Source of the DNA: Spirogloea muscicola
Taxonomy: Eukaryota > Streptophyta > Zygnematophyceae > Spirogloeales > Spirogloeaceae
Reading direction: 5' to 3'
Assembly: GCA_009602725.1 (NCBI GenBank)
Contig: WELB01000111.1
Span: 118,973-182,972, forward strand
DNA: 64,000 nt
Below the pieces are notes generated by a model. The model was not told the origin of the DNA and did not search any database. It was given only the letters and a program-made list of their open reading frames with translations. The translations under genes were made by a program, and so were the position numbers. This document shows, piece after piece, positions 1 through 11,122 of this stretch (the stretch's first letter is position 1; each line of letters opens with the position of its first letter).

Positions 1-76
<76 letters not shown>
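1..76. other. 76-base homopolymer A tract at the window edge
   Basis: The window opens with an unbroken run of 76 A. It abuts directly on an open coding frame of a mitochondrial carrier (from 77) with no recognisable splice acceptor between them. No other homopolymer of this length exists in the window. It is probably a contig-end artefact, or a collapsed intronic poly-A next to a gap, rather than a biological feature. Confidence 0.6.
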
Positions 77-78
<2 letters not shown>

Positions 79-592
79 AGCAGCGGCGGCGGCGCAGGCC
101 GCGCGGAGCCTGGGGCCGCTCAGCGTCGCCGCCAACATCCTGAGGCGCGAGGGCCTGCGCGGCCTGTACCGCGGCCTGCCCGTGACGGTGCTGCGCGACG
201 CGCCCAGCCACGCCGTGTACTTTGTGACGTATGAGGTGGCGCGCGAGGTGCTCCACCCGGGCTGCCGCGCCGCCGGCGACGAGGGCATGCTCACCATGCT
301 CACCGCCGGCGGCCTCGCCGGCGCGCTCTCCTGGGTGGCCTGCTACCCGCTCGACGTCGCTAAGTCGCGGCTCCAGGCGCAGGGCGTCAACGGCGGCCAT
401 CGCTTCAAGGGCATCTGGCATTGCCTCCGGACCAGCGTTGCGGAGGAGGGCGTTGCGGTCCTCTTCCGAGGCCTCGGCACGACCATGGTGCGCGCTTACC
501 TCGTCAACGGCGCCATCTTCACGGCCTATGAGATGACGCTGCGCGCGCTCGCGATCACGCCGTCACCGCCGCCACAGCGGCCAGGGTTTTAG
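77..592 (+). CDS. Mitochondrial carrier (SLC25) family protein, C-terminal part
   Basis: This is the 3' part of a mitochondrial carrier, an inner-membrane metabolite transporter. The open frame runs from the base after the poly-A to a TAG at 590-592, about 171 codons. It covers the end of the second and all of the third carrier repeat. The third repeat holds the signature PLDVAKSRLQAQ (the PxDxx[KR]x[KR] motif at the end of its first helix), a following glycine-rich segment (LFRGLGTTMVRA) and the closing helix ending in YEMTLRAL. The second repeat contributes EGLRGLYRGLPVTVLRDAPSHAVYF, written here as two parts of one stretch. The set resembles acylcarnitine/amino-acid type carriers, but the substrate cannot be fixed from this half. 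The first repeat and the start lie outside the window or were lost at the poly-A. The gene converges on the RF3 gene, which ends at 1081. Confidence 0.85.
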
Positions 593-1080
593 CTGCCTGG
601 CAACCAGCGTCAGCAATGGCGCCAACAAAGGGCATAGATGGGGCAACTTCCTGCACCCAGAGATATATAAATCCTGCCTCAGCATATTCTTGGTAAATTG
701 CACACGAAAGCTCAGCCCAAGAGTGTTAGCTTGTTCTGTCCCTTGCCTGCGTAAGTTGTAGCCTCTAGATGATCTTATCTGAGCTCAGAGCTCATTTTTA
801 GGTGCCCGCCCAGCATTGTGGGCAGAGCAGCCACGGCGTGACTATACGGTACACCAAAGAGTGATCTATTGTAGTTACTAAATAAGTGTTTATGTGATGT
901 CAACACCAGCAGTATGGACAGCACTTAAAGAGACCCTGTGGTGGGACATGAGCGTTTCCTTGCCGAAGTATGACAAGGACCATGTCATCATCTCTTGTTT
1001 GCGGTGACTGTTGGTGGAAGGGCATATGGAAGCAGCTCCCCAATTTCAGGATGGTCGCTCTGCAGGAGGAGAGTGGAGAG
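593..1080. other. Intergenic, between two convergent gene ends
   Basis: This stretch lies between the carrier stop (592) and the stop of the minus-strand RF3 gene (1081-1083). It should hold both 3' untranslated regions. I see no further coding exon, repeat copy or RNA gene in it. Confidence 0.5.
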
Positions 1081-4000
1081 CTAGTCAGGCGGAGCCAAGT
1101 GGTGCAGCTTTGGTGTATCTCAATTAAGCTGCTGCGCACAATGTAGTTGGTACAGAGCTCGCCCTGGTTGACAGCTGAAGGCCAAGGGGGCGGCAGTGCT
1201 CACCTGAAGCTGGCCGACATTCCAGTCGTTCCTGAAGAGCAGGACGGGCCGATCCCACTGCGCCATGCGTCGAATTGTTGGGTTCATCGTCTATATTAAC
1301 ACTAACATACTGCTATGATGAAAGAGAAGCTGGGCCTGGCATGAGACCTTGACCAGCCCATCGTGATGTACAATCGTCTCAAGTTCCAGCTTAATCTGAT
1401 GCAAGTGAAATGCGTGCGGCACCTGATCCTTGACGGAGGCGCAGTTGAACAGTCTGCCGGCTTTCTCCAGTGCAGCCCAGCCACCAGCTACCCACCGGGC
1501 CACACTGTAGCCTAATGGCTCCAGCGTCGACTCCACGCCATACTCTGCCTGAAGCCTGTACTGCACAACCTGCACGCCTCAACAACACCATGTCCATGTG
1601 AAGCACAAGCGAAGACTTGCACAGTCTGCATGCTGAGAGCAGAAGATCGAAGTGATCGCTTACAGAATTGTGAATGATTTCCAGCTCTCCTGAGCAGGCC
1701 GCCCTTATATGCCCCAGATCTAGTGCTCTCAGGTTATGCTTCACTTGCCAACAACAATGAAAGCAGGCCCTTGCTGAGGATCATGTCGAGTAATCTGACA
1801 AGAACAGGTCCCAGAGAGAAAGAAAATGGCAGGACCTCGAACTGCAGTTGGCCGACAGCTGCCAGGATAGGGTCCTGCCTTCCAGGATCGCAGGAGTATA
1901 AGACCTGCACTGATAGAATCAATTAGCATTGTTGGACCTTGATGATGATATCTACGACTGATAGCATCCTGGCAACTCCTATGTCGTTACCATAGCACCA
2001 CACAACGATGTTGGTGACTCTGCAACTATGTCTACTCAGAGAATCACAATCTCAAGGCGCAACCTGCACAGCTCCTTCTCCAAGGAGCTCGCTAATTCCC
2101 TTTTGGAACTGCTTGTACTTGGAGGGATTGGGGTTCCTCAGGTAGCAAAAGAGCTCCGGGGAAAACGATGGGATGCCAGGGAAGGTCCTCTTGGGGCCAA
2201 CATACAGTGTGTCCCCAATGCAGAAGGCATTGGGATTGTTGAGTCCAATCACTGCAGCATGCATGGTAAGACTCAAGTCAGGTAGCAATATTTTTAAGGC
2301 TCGAAAAAACTGGAGAGAAGAAAGTAGGTCCAGGCTACAGTGTAAGTGGAAAAGCTCTTCACTGATGAATGTAACCATTATAGGGTAAGCACGATGAAAC
2401 CAGAGGCTGACTGCAGCAAGCCCTTACCGTCACCAGCATATCCAGTCTCCAACACAGAGCGGTCCTGGGCAAACAACTTCTGTGGCCGAGTGAGGGCCAA
2501 TGACTTTCCGTTTCTTGCCAGCTGGATCTTCATGCCCTTCTCAAATTGGCCTGCCAAGCGGAGTGGGTTTGGGAGATATGCCACTGTAAGTGATAGTCAA
2601 TGAAGCATCACTCCCATACTAAGTGAAGGTCTGTGCACAAGATTCCAACAGTTCGGCGTCAATCAGAGCGATGGCAGGTACTGAGGTAAGCTTGTCATAC
2701 CAGAGCAGACTCTGACAAAGGCCACCTTGTCCCGGTGCTTCGGGTCCATGTTTGCTTGTAGCTGGCACAGCAACCATCTCAGGGTCGAGTTGTGAGCTTC
2801 CTAGAAGGTCAACGTGCTGGCTTGCCAACCTTTCTGACCCATCTGCTTTCTCACAACATGCTCACGATACTGCTATGAAGCAGCAGTCTGAGAACAATCT
2901 TTGTAGTGTACCACGACCATATGACGAAGTAATCACATTGAGGGGCAACTAAAGAGCAGGCAAGCACTCTGTAGTAGCAAGCAAAGAGGGAGCTCAAAGG
3001 CTTTGCATACCTTAAACACAAAGCCAGTGAAATGTGGGTAAGTTGGATCCACTTCACCAAGGTCGCTAATGTGGGCACCAGGTGCAATTGAGTACTCTAA
3101 GAAGCTTTCCAAGAATAGCTCTACCTAGAACACAGCAGTCACAGGCCAATCACTCACTTGCAGAGCAGCAAGCAGTCTTCAGCTGAAGACAACATAAGCT
3201 CAGTGCATCTTGACGACTCTGGAGCACCGCATTTGTGACATTTGGATCAGGCTTTAAGACTCAAAACGTTAATAATAGCCAAAGTGCGCATGTGAGTGGT
3301 CAAGGCCAGATGCGACATTTCTGAGTGTAGCTCCGTTACAAGGCCAGGGACGGTCCTCACCCCAAAGTTGTTGAAGGCACTTCCGAAGAAAATCAGCGAG
3401 GTGTGCCCAGAGTAAACGTTCTCCAGATCCAGAGGCGGCGTTAGCTCCTCCAGCATCTCTACCTCCTCCTGCTCGTCAGGGCAGTACAGCCGGGTTACAT
3501 GCTTCAATATGGTCAGCCCAAACTGATGACCACACTCTACGCGATGGCTTGCAACCTCTCTGCCTTTTGCATGTGCACAACCACTGATGACATGGTCTAC
3601 TGGGGGCACGTGTTACACTGACCGTAAGCTGAGAGAACAAGTCTTCCGGAATCAACTCCTGGAGCGAGGCATCTCCCCAGGAGATGACCTGGGCTGTGGC
3701 TTCGCGTGATCCATGTCTTGCATTCCGTGCATACATGTGTACTTCTCGCGTTGGGCGATGATACAAACCCATGAATCTGGGAGATACAAAAGGTATTCAG
3801 GTCTTTGTTTTCTTTCCAGGCGGTACCTAACAAACACGGAACCGCTATTATTGATACGCATGCCATGTGCTCATAGCAGGCAGAGCCAGACCAACTTGAA
3901 CTGCATGAATATGGCTGTAACCATCTCCCGACTCAAAGCAGGGACACAAAGCGTGCCTCTGTGCAGGTTGATGACTTTTGTACCTGTCACCAGACCCGAT

Positions 4001-6078
4001 GGGCCAGTTGACGGCGTAAGTGGCGAGCCCAAACTCTTTCTCTATCTGGTCCACCAGCTCAAGCGGCTCTAACGCAGGCCTGTCCATCTTGTTCATGAAT
4101 GTGAAGATGGGCAGTTGTCTCATCCTGCACACCTGCCAAGTGTGGCCACACTGCGCTGAGGCAGCAATCTCACAAGCGCAGCAGTGCGTGTGCTCAAGCA
4201 AGATAGTGACCCGAATGATGAGCAGTTTATCAAACAACCACTGAAAGTGAACGTGGCCTGTGACTAGGACAAAGCCCTACCTCAAAAAGCTTCCTCGTCT
4301 GGGGCTCCAGCCCCTTCCCCGCGTCCACCAGCATGACAGCATTGTCTGCAGCAGCTAATGTCCTGCAGTCAACTATACCAAGTCTGTCACAATGAACTGC
4401 AAGCACCATGATATCAGCGTGGAACGGAAAGGTCACTTGATATGTGTACTGACAATGCCCCAGAGGAACAATGTCCTAAATATCAGGACACACCTGTATG
4501 TGTCTTCGCCAAAGTCCTACGCAATCAGCCACCCAGGACCGTGTCAGAATAGTATTTAGCTGACTCGTCATTGCGTGAGCTATCTTGACACGGTAAGGGC
4601 TTAGGCCTAGCCTCTGATTTGAAGGTCATCGGAGAAGCAGAGGGTGCTAGTAAAGATATTAAAATCTATGTACCTGATGGCCTGGCGTATCAAGCAGCGT
4701 AATCTGCTTGCCTTTTGTTTCAAAGACCATAGCAGTGGACGTGATGGAGATGCCTGCAACATGACGACGAGGTTACCACATCTGACGGTGTTGGCCATGC
4801 GCCCATGAGCATGAGTTTATCTACCAGTAATTTCCGCTTGAAACAGCAAGGCGCACCTCTCTGCTTCTCCAGCTCCATCCAGTCGGACGTAGCATGGCGA
4901 GCTGCCCGGCGTGCCTTAACCGTGCCCGCCTCGTGAATAGCTCCTCCGTACAGAAGCAGCTTCTCGGTCTGCAGACAAAGTTGCAATTCAAATGGAAATC
5001 TGTAAGAGAGGACACAATGCACATGGCGGCCTGTGACTGTGGAGGGCCCGAATAACAGTCACTGCTCCCCGCTGTGGTTGCAGGTGCAATTTAGATCAGC
5101 CCTATTCTACTGGCCACAGGACCTCTGTTGAAGACTGGCTACAATATTACGGTACAGATCTGCAAGCACTGCAAGTGATTAAGCAGCATGTATTCTGTTC
5201 TATTACTGTCACTGTTACTGTGACTGTCACTGTTACTGTTACTTTTACTGTTACTGTTACTGTCACTGTTAATGTTACTGTTACGTCGCTATTGCTGTCA
5301 CTGTTATGGATGTCACTTACAACGGAACTGACCGGAGCTTCAGGTTGCTTGATGTGCTCTAGTTGCAGTAGAAGACCATACAGTCACCGAGAGTGCTAAC
5401 AGCAGTAAGCACACCTCATCAGCAGTGCAAGTCAGCAGAGCCCCCCGAAAGCGAGCTGCAGCGGCGGAGCTAGGCCAGGATGCTCACCAGCGTCGTCTTG
5501 CCAGCGTCGGGGTGCGAGATGATGGCAAAGTTCCGCCGCCGCTGGACCTCTAGTCGGATGTCGGCCGCCGAGACTTCCTCCCTGCCCGAGTCGCTCTGCG
5601 TCACACCCTCCCCAGCCCTATGGCTGCCGGACTCCTCCATGGAGTTCGCGAGGCCTCCATCAGACAGCCTCTCGAGCACAGCTAGATCGCCGCTCAGAGC
5701 GGCGCTGCTGAAAGCGCCATCACACGCGCCGTTTGCGTGGCTCGTCTCAGGGGCCGAATCGTCGCCATTCAGGCCACCGAGCCGCAGCCCTCTGTCGTCG
5801 ACTCCAGCTGCCGCCGTTTCCTCGGCCACATCCGCGGCGGTCGGTACCAGCGCCGCGGCCGTGGCATTCGAGGCGCCGGCGAGCGCAGGAGCCGAGCGCT
5901 TAGCGCCGTGGAGGAGCCGCCGCTGGGCCTGGCAGGCCAGCCCGGCGGGCATCCCCGGGTTTCTGGCCGCCGAAGCCACAGCCGGCGGCGCGCCAGGAGT
6001 CGGCAGCCGCGCCGCCAGCCAGCGGCGCCCGATCGCCGCACTGGCGCCGGGGACCTCGCACGGCAGCGCCGCCGCCAT
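1081..6078 (-). CDS. prfC: Peptide chain release factor 3 (PrfC type), probably organelle-targeted
   Basis: RF3 is a translational GTPase that removes RF1/RF2 from the ribosome after termination. About 16 exons can be followed down the minus strand. Exon 1 (5488-6078) has an Ala-rich leader beginning MAAALPCEV, then G1 [10 protein letters not shown] and the donor CTG^GTGAGC. Exon 2 (about 4857-4970) gives [15 protein letters not shown]. The next exon (about 4673-4757) carries ITST (G2) and DTPGH (G3). A 23-nt microexon at 4494-4516 encodes DFGEDTY. NKMD (G4) lies near 4090. The later exons match RF3 domains II and [31 protein letters not shown]-like [11 protein letters not shown] near 1840-1900, [18 protein letters not shown] near 1500, and the end LHHLAPPD-stop at 1081. 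The leader of about 200 residues before G1, rich in Ala/Arg, is absent from bacterial RF3 and looks like a transit peptide; chloroplast or mitochondrion is not decided. The start at 6078 is preferred because the frame upstream runs through telomere-like repeat. Confidence 0.9.
5201..5287 (+). repeat. Hexanucleotide microsatellite in RF3 intron 1
   Basis: The unit TGTTAC/TGTCAC repeats about 14 times with small variations. It lies inside the first intron of the minus-strand RF3 gene, between exons 2 and 1. It is a simple-sequence tract without other visible features. Confidence 0.85.
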
Positions 6079-6181
6079 GGCCGCCGCCGGGGAGCTCGAG
6101 CCACGCGAGCTGCGGCTGTCTGGCCTTGATGTGCTTCCTCCTAAGGTTTGGAGATTAGGGTGTAGGTTTTCAGAGGTTAGG

Positions 6182-6197
6182 TTTAGGGTTAGGGTTT
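6182..6197 (-). promoter_or_regulatory. Telo-box-like element upstream of RF3
   Basis: Read on the gene's strand this is AAACCCTAACCCTAAA, overlapping two copies of the plant telo box AAACCCTAA. Weaker relatives (CTAATCTCC, AAACCTTAGG) follow down to 6144. It lies about 105-120 bases upstream of the chosen ATG. In land plants this motif near the transcription start is typical of translation-machinery genes, which fits a release factor. That it acts the same way here is inference. It could instead be a remnant of telomeric DNA. Confidence 0.5.
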
Positions 6198-6419
6198 CGA
6201 TGCTCACGGCGTGGGCCTTCCGCGCCGCCGCAGCGGGGGCCGGGCGGCCTGCCTCTCCCTGGAATTGGATGATGGTCAGATCCTGCTCAGGGCCCCACCC
6301 CCACTTGATCCTAGCATGAGCAGATGTGTCACCCGGAGGGCCGAGGGCTGACGGCGTCGCAGAGGACCGGCGACGGCTGCTTCCGGCCAGCGGCTGCCGT
6401 TAGCAGGCGCCCCCACCAA

Positions 6420-6640
6420 CGCCGTTTCGGCGCCCAGTTTGCCAGCTTGCCAGTGGCTCCGCTAACATACTTATTTATGGACACATGTCCATGTTCTTTT
6501 CCTCCGGGGGTGGCCAATCACACAGCCATCGCCCTCTACTGGAAGCGACTCTATGAACACCCCTCTGTGAATGGAGTGTGTATTAAGTGATGCAGGGCCT
6601 TTGTGGCCAAGTACTAAGGCAGGCAAGCACATCCTCTGTG
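6420..6640. repeat. Remnants of LINE family II (+) and family I (-) 3' tails
   Basis: The segment near 6505-6545 (TGGCCAATCACACAGCC, then CATCGCCCTCTACT) matches the tail at 21292-21325, where the same CATCGCCCTCTACT follows the family II hairpin; the hairpin here is eroded. Next to it, 6575-6640 matches the family I tail in reverse: GTGTATTAAGTGATG, then GTGGCCAAGTACTAAGGCA and GCAAGCACATC, as at 18955-19010. Both sit between the divergent RF3 and AIP2-like genes. Confidence 0.65.
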
Positions 6641-6931
6641 TGCACCCTGGCTGCCTATCACAGCCGCTCTTCTAATATCAGCAACAGTTTCTGCCATTGC
6701 TTTTCGGTGCTCGTTTGCTTCTTCCTAGAAGCTTCGATTCGCGGGCCCACCTCGCCGCTGCCCCCGTCGCTGCCGCCGCCGCCGGCGGGGATTGCGCCGC
6801 GATCTGCGTGCTGTGGCTCTCGCGGCCGCAGCCGCCAGGGGCGGCGCCTCCCGGCTTGTCTTGAGACAGTGGGTTTTGCGGCTGGTGGGTCTGCGCTTTG
6901 TGTCGTCGCGGCACTGAAAGAGGCCGGCGGG

Positions 6932-9056
6932 ATGCTGGACGACGGCAGCGCCGCCGCCGCGAGCTCTCGCCGCGGCGGCGGCGGCGGCGGCGGCGGGGGC
7001 GATGACTTGGCCGCTCTGCGGAGGCAGCTCGACCGCAAGGCGTCGTTCGAGGGCGCGGCGGCGGCGCTGGCGGCCACCTTGGAACGCCGCTACGCCGCAG
7101 CACCCCCAGCCGAGCAGGACGAGGTCTTGAGCCAACACTTAGGATGTTACGGAATTAGGAAATGAGGGGATCAGGTAATCAGAAAGTTCCTAATTGGGAC
7201 ACCAGAAGCATCAAAGAAGCCTTGACTTGGGCCGGCGGCCTCTGGGACTGGACCGAAGGCGGACAGTCTCGCCGTAGCTTGCTCGTGGCGCACTTTGCGC
7301 TGATGGGCAGGCAACGGCTCCGCCTTCTAGGGGTTAGGACGTCGCTTTTCATAGCGCAGACACGGGTTCACTCCCGTGAGGGATACACAAGAATCTGTAA
7401 GTATCCGATTATATAAATGATGATGATGCTGCTGATGATGATGATAACGATGAATTCGTTTCTGATAAGATACTTTTGTCCATATCGCAGATGTGGGCTG
7501 CGGTGAAGCGCGCGGCGACGCTGCTCCAGACGCGGCACACCGGCCGCGGATTCTGGGCGGCGGGCCTGCGGCTGTTCGACGCCGCCGCCACCGCCGCGCC
7601 GCCACAGCCAGACCGCCGCTGGCAGGCCGCTGCGTGGGTCGAACAGGCGCGGCGGGTCTTGGAAGACGGGGTATTGGCAGAGGACGCCCACAATGCTGGC
7701 GCCGCCACAGCCCCCGGCCCCGGCGCATGGCTGGGTGCTCGGGACGCCAGGGGTGAGCAGTTGTCGCAGTTGGAGAGGCAGTGCATGGTCATCGGCGCTG
7801 TGCAGCCGTTGGTGGATTGCGGAGACAGCTCGTTGCTGTCTTCTCGTTGCCGACATGTGCGCCCGCGGTGATGAGTGCTGCCTGCCACTTGCTGCAGGAG
7901 GAGGTCGCCCCGTGTCATCACTGTTTGAGGGTCAGCTTTCGCTGCACGAGCCGCCGGCGCCGCAGCCACGGCTGATGGAGGCGCAGGCAGCACTGACAGC
8001 CATGCTGGCGCCATTGCTGGAGAACGAGGATGCGCTGAATCGTCAGGAGCCTAGTGCCAATGAGGGCCAGGAGGCAAGGCGGCGGCAGGACCGGAGTGGC
8101 GGCGCAGGCCGCGGCAGGGAGCAGGCAGTTCACCGCCTGGACGAGCATCAAGGCCGGACGGGCGATGGCGCCGAGGAGGAGGAGCAGCAGCAGCGGCGTG
8201 CACGTGCCGTGGTCGAGGCCTTCAGCGGCGGTAGCACGGTTGAGTTGAACGAGCTGCTGCGTGCTGCCGGTACCGAGCTGGCCGAGCTCCTGGGTGGCGG
8301 CCACTTCACCGGCCTTGAGGAAGCCATCCAGGCTACTCTGCAGGTGAGTGCCTAAACCCTACACCCTGAAGCCTGAACCTGCCCCACCTGGGCTCCATTT
8401 GGTGGCCGTTTAAGTTGTCACACGGCCATGTGCTTGCTGCGTGTTACTCGCTGTCTGTCGCAGTTAGCGGCTGATTTTACTTGACAGCCAACGACTAGCC
8501 AACGAGTATGCCTGAATTTGTTACTGAGCCTCCGCCTCCGCATGGCGCCAGGACGCTGGGAGTATGCCACGCGGCCCACCTCCGGCGGCCAAGGACGACG
8601 TGGCGAAGCTGCCGTGCATGGCTGTGACGGCGGAGCTGCTGGCGCGCCTTGGTGAGGGCGCCGAGTGCTCCGTGTGCAAGGAGGCCTTCGAGGCCGGCGG
8701 CGTGCTGCAGGAAATGCCATGCCGCCACGCCTTCCATCCCGACTGCCTCGGTCCGTGGCTCGTAAGCTCCACCCCCCTTCCCCCAACTGTCCTCCCTGTT
8801 GCCGTGCCCCATTGCGCTGATGGTTGCACCGTGTCGCAGCTGCCAGTCAAGAAGGGCGTTGCCGATGGTCTCGCCTGCCCACTACTTGTTGGCAACGCCT
8901 GCGCAGAGTGCACATAATTCGTGCCCAGTGTGCCGATTCGAGATGCGAACAGACGACCATGCATATGAGCGGCAGAAGGGGCGTGAGCGCGAGGACCGGG
9001 CAGAGCGCCGGGGTGTGGAGAATGCCCTCCAGGAGGCCGAATTCATGTACATGTAG
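6932..9056 (+). CDS. AIP2: RING-H2 E3 ubiquitin ligase, AIP2-like
   Basis: Five exons join in frame: 6932-7123, 7491-7752, 7898-8343, 8552-8761 and 8907-9056, giving about 419 residues. The whole order matches plant AIP2 (ABI3-interacting protein 2): an N-terminal RKASFEGAAAAL and MWAAVKRAATLLQTRHTGRGFW helical region, an SLFEGQLSLHEPP block, a long Gln/Glu/Arg-rich linker, AAKDDVAKLP, and then a RING-H2 domain. The RING ligands are visible: C-x2-C in ECSVCKEAF, the C-x-H-x2-H core in CRHAFHPDCLGPWL, and CPVC in NSCPVCRFEM. It closes with DDHAYERQKGRERE and ends EFMYM, where plant AIP2 ends EYMYV. The intron before SAHNSCPVC interrupts the RING. It should transfer ubiquitin from an E2 to substrates. 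The plant substrate ABI3 is a seed factor, so the target here is unknown. It is longer than Arabidopsis AIP2 (about 310) because of the linker and a Gly-rich N-terminus. Confidence 0.92.
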
Positions 9057-9789
9057 CCACGGCAATGGCAGCAGCTGGTGTTGCGGGCCTGCCATGATGC
9101 GCTAGCACTGCTCTCTTGAGGCTTTCTGCGGAGCAGCCCTGTAAGGAGATGCTGTCTGCTGTGCAGTTGTTGAGGTTTGTTGACGCTTAACGATTGGCAG
9201 CATAGACATTGTCTGAAGGTTATCAGGAGATCACCATCTCACAGGCTGTCACATACAGTGGCAGAGCAGTGCAGGTGGAGAAGTGTTGTCATTTGGTGCA
9301 ATGAGCAAGCCCAAGCATGCAGTGGCAGTGACCACTAAATACCATCATAGTCCTTATGATATCTCAGCTTGCAGCATTAGCAGGACGACCAACGGTTGGA
9401 CACCTACAGCTGCACTCAGAGACCTATTTTGCAAAGCGCTAATGAGTATAGGCGCAAGCCAGAGGGGTCCTGCCACATGGTGGTGACGATATGGACAGGC
9501 TAAAATGGACAAAGAACTAGCCGCATCATCATTGATGCTGTAGCATGATAGGTCTTCATGACCATAAATGATCACAAATAGGCTGGATCTTGCACCCATT
9601 TTAGTACGCGGTCCTGCCCTGCATCACACTCAATACATTTCTGGAGGTGCGAGAGACCTACTCGGCCTGCCAGAGACAGCAGCGCTATCTCTCCGCTTCG
9701 CTGGCAGTAGGAAGGAGGGTAGCGGGTAGCTCCTCAGCTGATCAGGCATGTTGATAAGGCTATCTTGTGGTTGAAAGACTATGATGGTT

Positions 9790-10250
9790 CAAAGGAGGAT
9801 AAGGGTCAACGAGAATATTTCGTGTATTTGAAACAAACGAAGGCCAAATGGTCAAGCACGAAGTCAAGCAAGCATCTAAAGACATACATAACCTACAGCA
9901 GATTGACCCGCTCAGTAACCACGGGTCAAAACAAGGTCGCTAACTGATGCATGGATACTAGGTGAGAGATACGAAGGACTTCTGCCACCAACTAGAGCTC
10001 GCCCAGCTTTCTGGTGCAAAGCTTTAGCCTGAGCACACTGCATGCACACAGGCCGAAACTCGTCGTCGCCAGAACGACAGATATGCAGCTGGCAAGCCCA
10101 TCTCAGCCGTAAAAACATCTGCACGTCGTGTGTAGCCTAGATTGGCAATATTCTGAAGGAGAGTGGAAACGAGGACCCAAACAGCCAAAGATGTCGACTG
10201 CCGCTAGCAGGAGCTGATCGCGTTGGGGGAAAGGGGTAAAGGTAGCAGCT
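9790..10250 (-). mobile_element. 5'-truncated LINE family I copy (C-terminus and 3' tail)
   Basis: On the minus strand this encodes a decayed end of the family I protein: LRRRV-like sequence, then AKALHQKAGRALVGGRSPS and SDLVLTRGY before a stop. A tail with TGACCCGTGG...GAGCGGGTCAATCTGC follows. It parallels 42075-42790 and 50458-51035 closely over the same stretch. The endonuclease part upstream is missing after about 10230. It lies between AIP2-like and the epimerase gene, downstream of both. Confidence 0.75.
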
Positions 10251-11122
10251 ATGAGCGACCAAGCGACCACCCTTAGTGAGGAGCCAATATTCGCCAACAC
10301 GTTGTTAAGGTTCAATGCCAGACCAGTGGCCAGTGTAGCCTGGCATCGCCCTCTGTGCAGTTCCAGCAGCATGGCCTGCACATGGCCTCTCTATAAATAG
10401 CACGTACCATGGTGCAGTACTGCTCGTCGTGCCTCACTTGTTGGTCAAGAGTTAAGTGACAGGCAGAACGAGCGGACCACAAATCCACTCCCTCAGTCCT
10501 TTGCACTGACTTGTATTAGAGCACTTGACCAGTGCCAGACTGTGACTGTTGCTCATTGGCCATTGCCTCCACGTGATGCCCAGACAAAATGCTGGCCAGT
10601 ATCGAGACACCCAAATCTCCAGATCAAAATCTGTAACATACATGTGCATCATGAAGAAGAAGCTTCGTTCACTGCAACACGACTCGAACTTCTTGCACGA
10701 GCTATCTGCGTTTGTGCAAGTGCCCAGTGGCATTCCCAAGTGCCAGCTTCTTCTATACCTGCTCATAAGGCAGGAATGCATGCTAAGAGTCACATTTCCC
10801 TTAAGGGAGTATGAGGGCGCCGGCGCGGCACGCCAATGACGTGGACATCCTCTTAACATGAAAGCCATTCACGATAAGCGCATGGGCATGTCAAGCAGCC
10901 GCTGCTTATTTTAGCAAAGCTTGGAGATTTCGACGAAGATGGTTGCATCACCGCTGTGTCTGTAGCAGCATGCACGGTCCTATGGAGGCATGCTGCTCTG
11001 CCGTTGGCAATTCTGGTCACTTGGCCACTCCGACAGGGATGTCACTTGCCACCAAGTACTGGGCTTCCCGCACCCAGCCCTCCATAACTTCACAGGCAGC
11101 GCAGGAACAGCACATCTGCTGG
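10251..11122. other. Intergenic; 3' flank of the epimerase gene
   Basis: No protein family is recognisable in any frame, and no repeat copy is visible. It should include the 3' untranslated region of the minus-strand epimerase gene. The open frame of 138 codons at 10452-10868 on the minus strand has no domain, no splice context and ordinary non-coding composition. Confidence 0.4.

Noticed and set aside
5480-6319. 279-codon plus-strand frame opposite RF3 exon 1
   Set aside because: It is antisense to the conserved [15 protein letters not shown] exon, Ser/Ala-rich by composition, and has no domain of its own.
7330-7390. tRNA-like T-arm (GGGTTCACTCCCG) in an AIP2 intron
   Set aside because: No matching acceptor stem, D-arm or five-pair anticodon stem can be formed around it, so it is a chance match.
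6932-9056. Generic RNF126/RNF115-type ligase
   Set aside because: The N-terminal RKASFEGAAAAL and ATLLQTRHTGRGFW blocks and the C-terminal EFMYM match AIP2 and not RNF126, which has an N-terminal zinc finger.
10452-10868. 138-codon minus-strand frame between AIP2-like and epimerase genes
   Set aside because: Cys/Ser/Trp-rich random composition, no family, and competing frames of similar size on the other strand.
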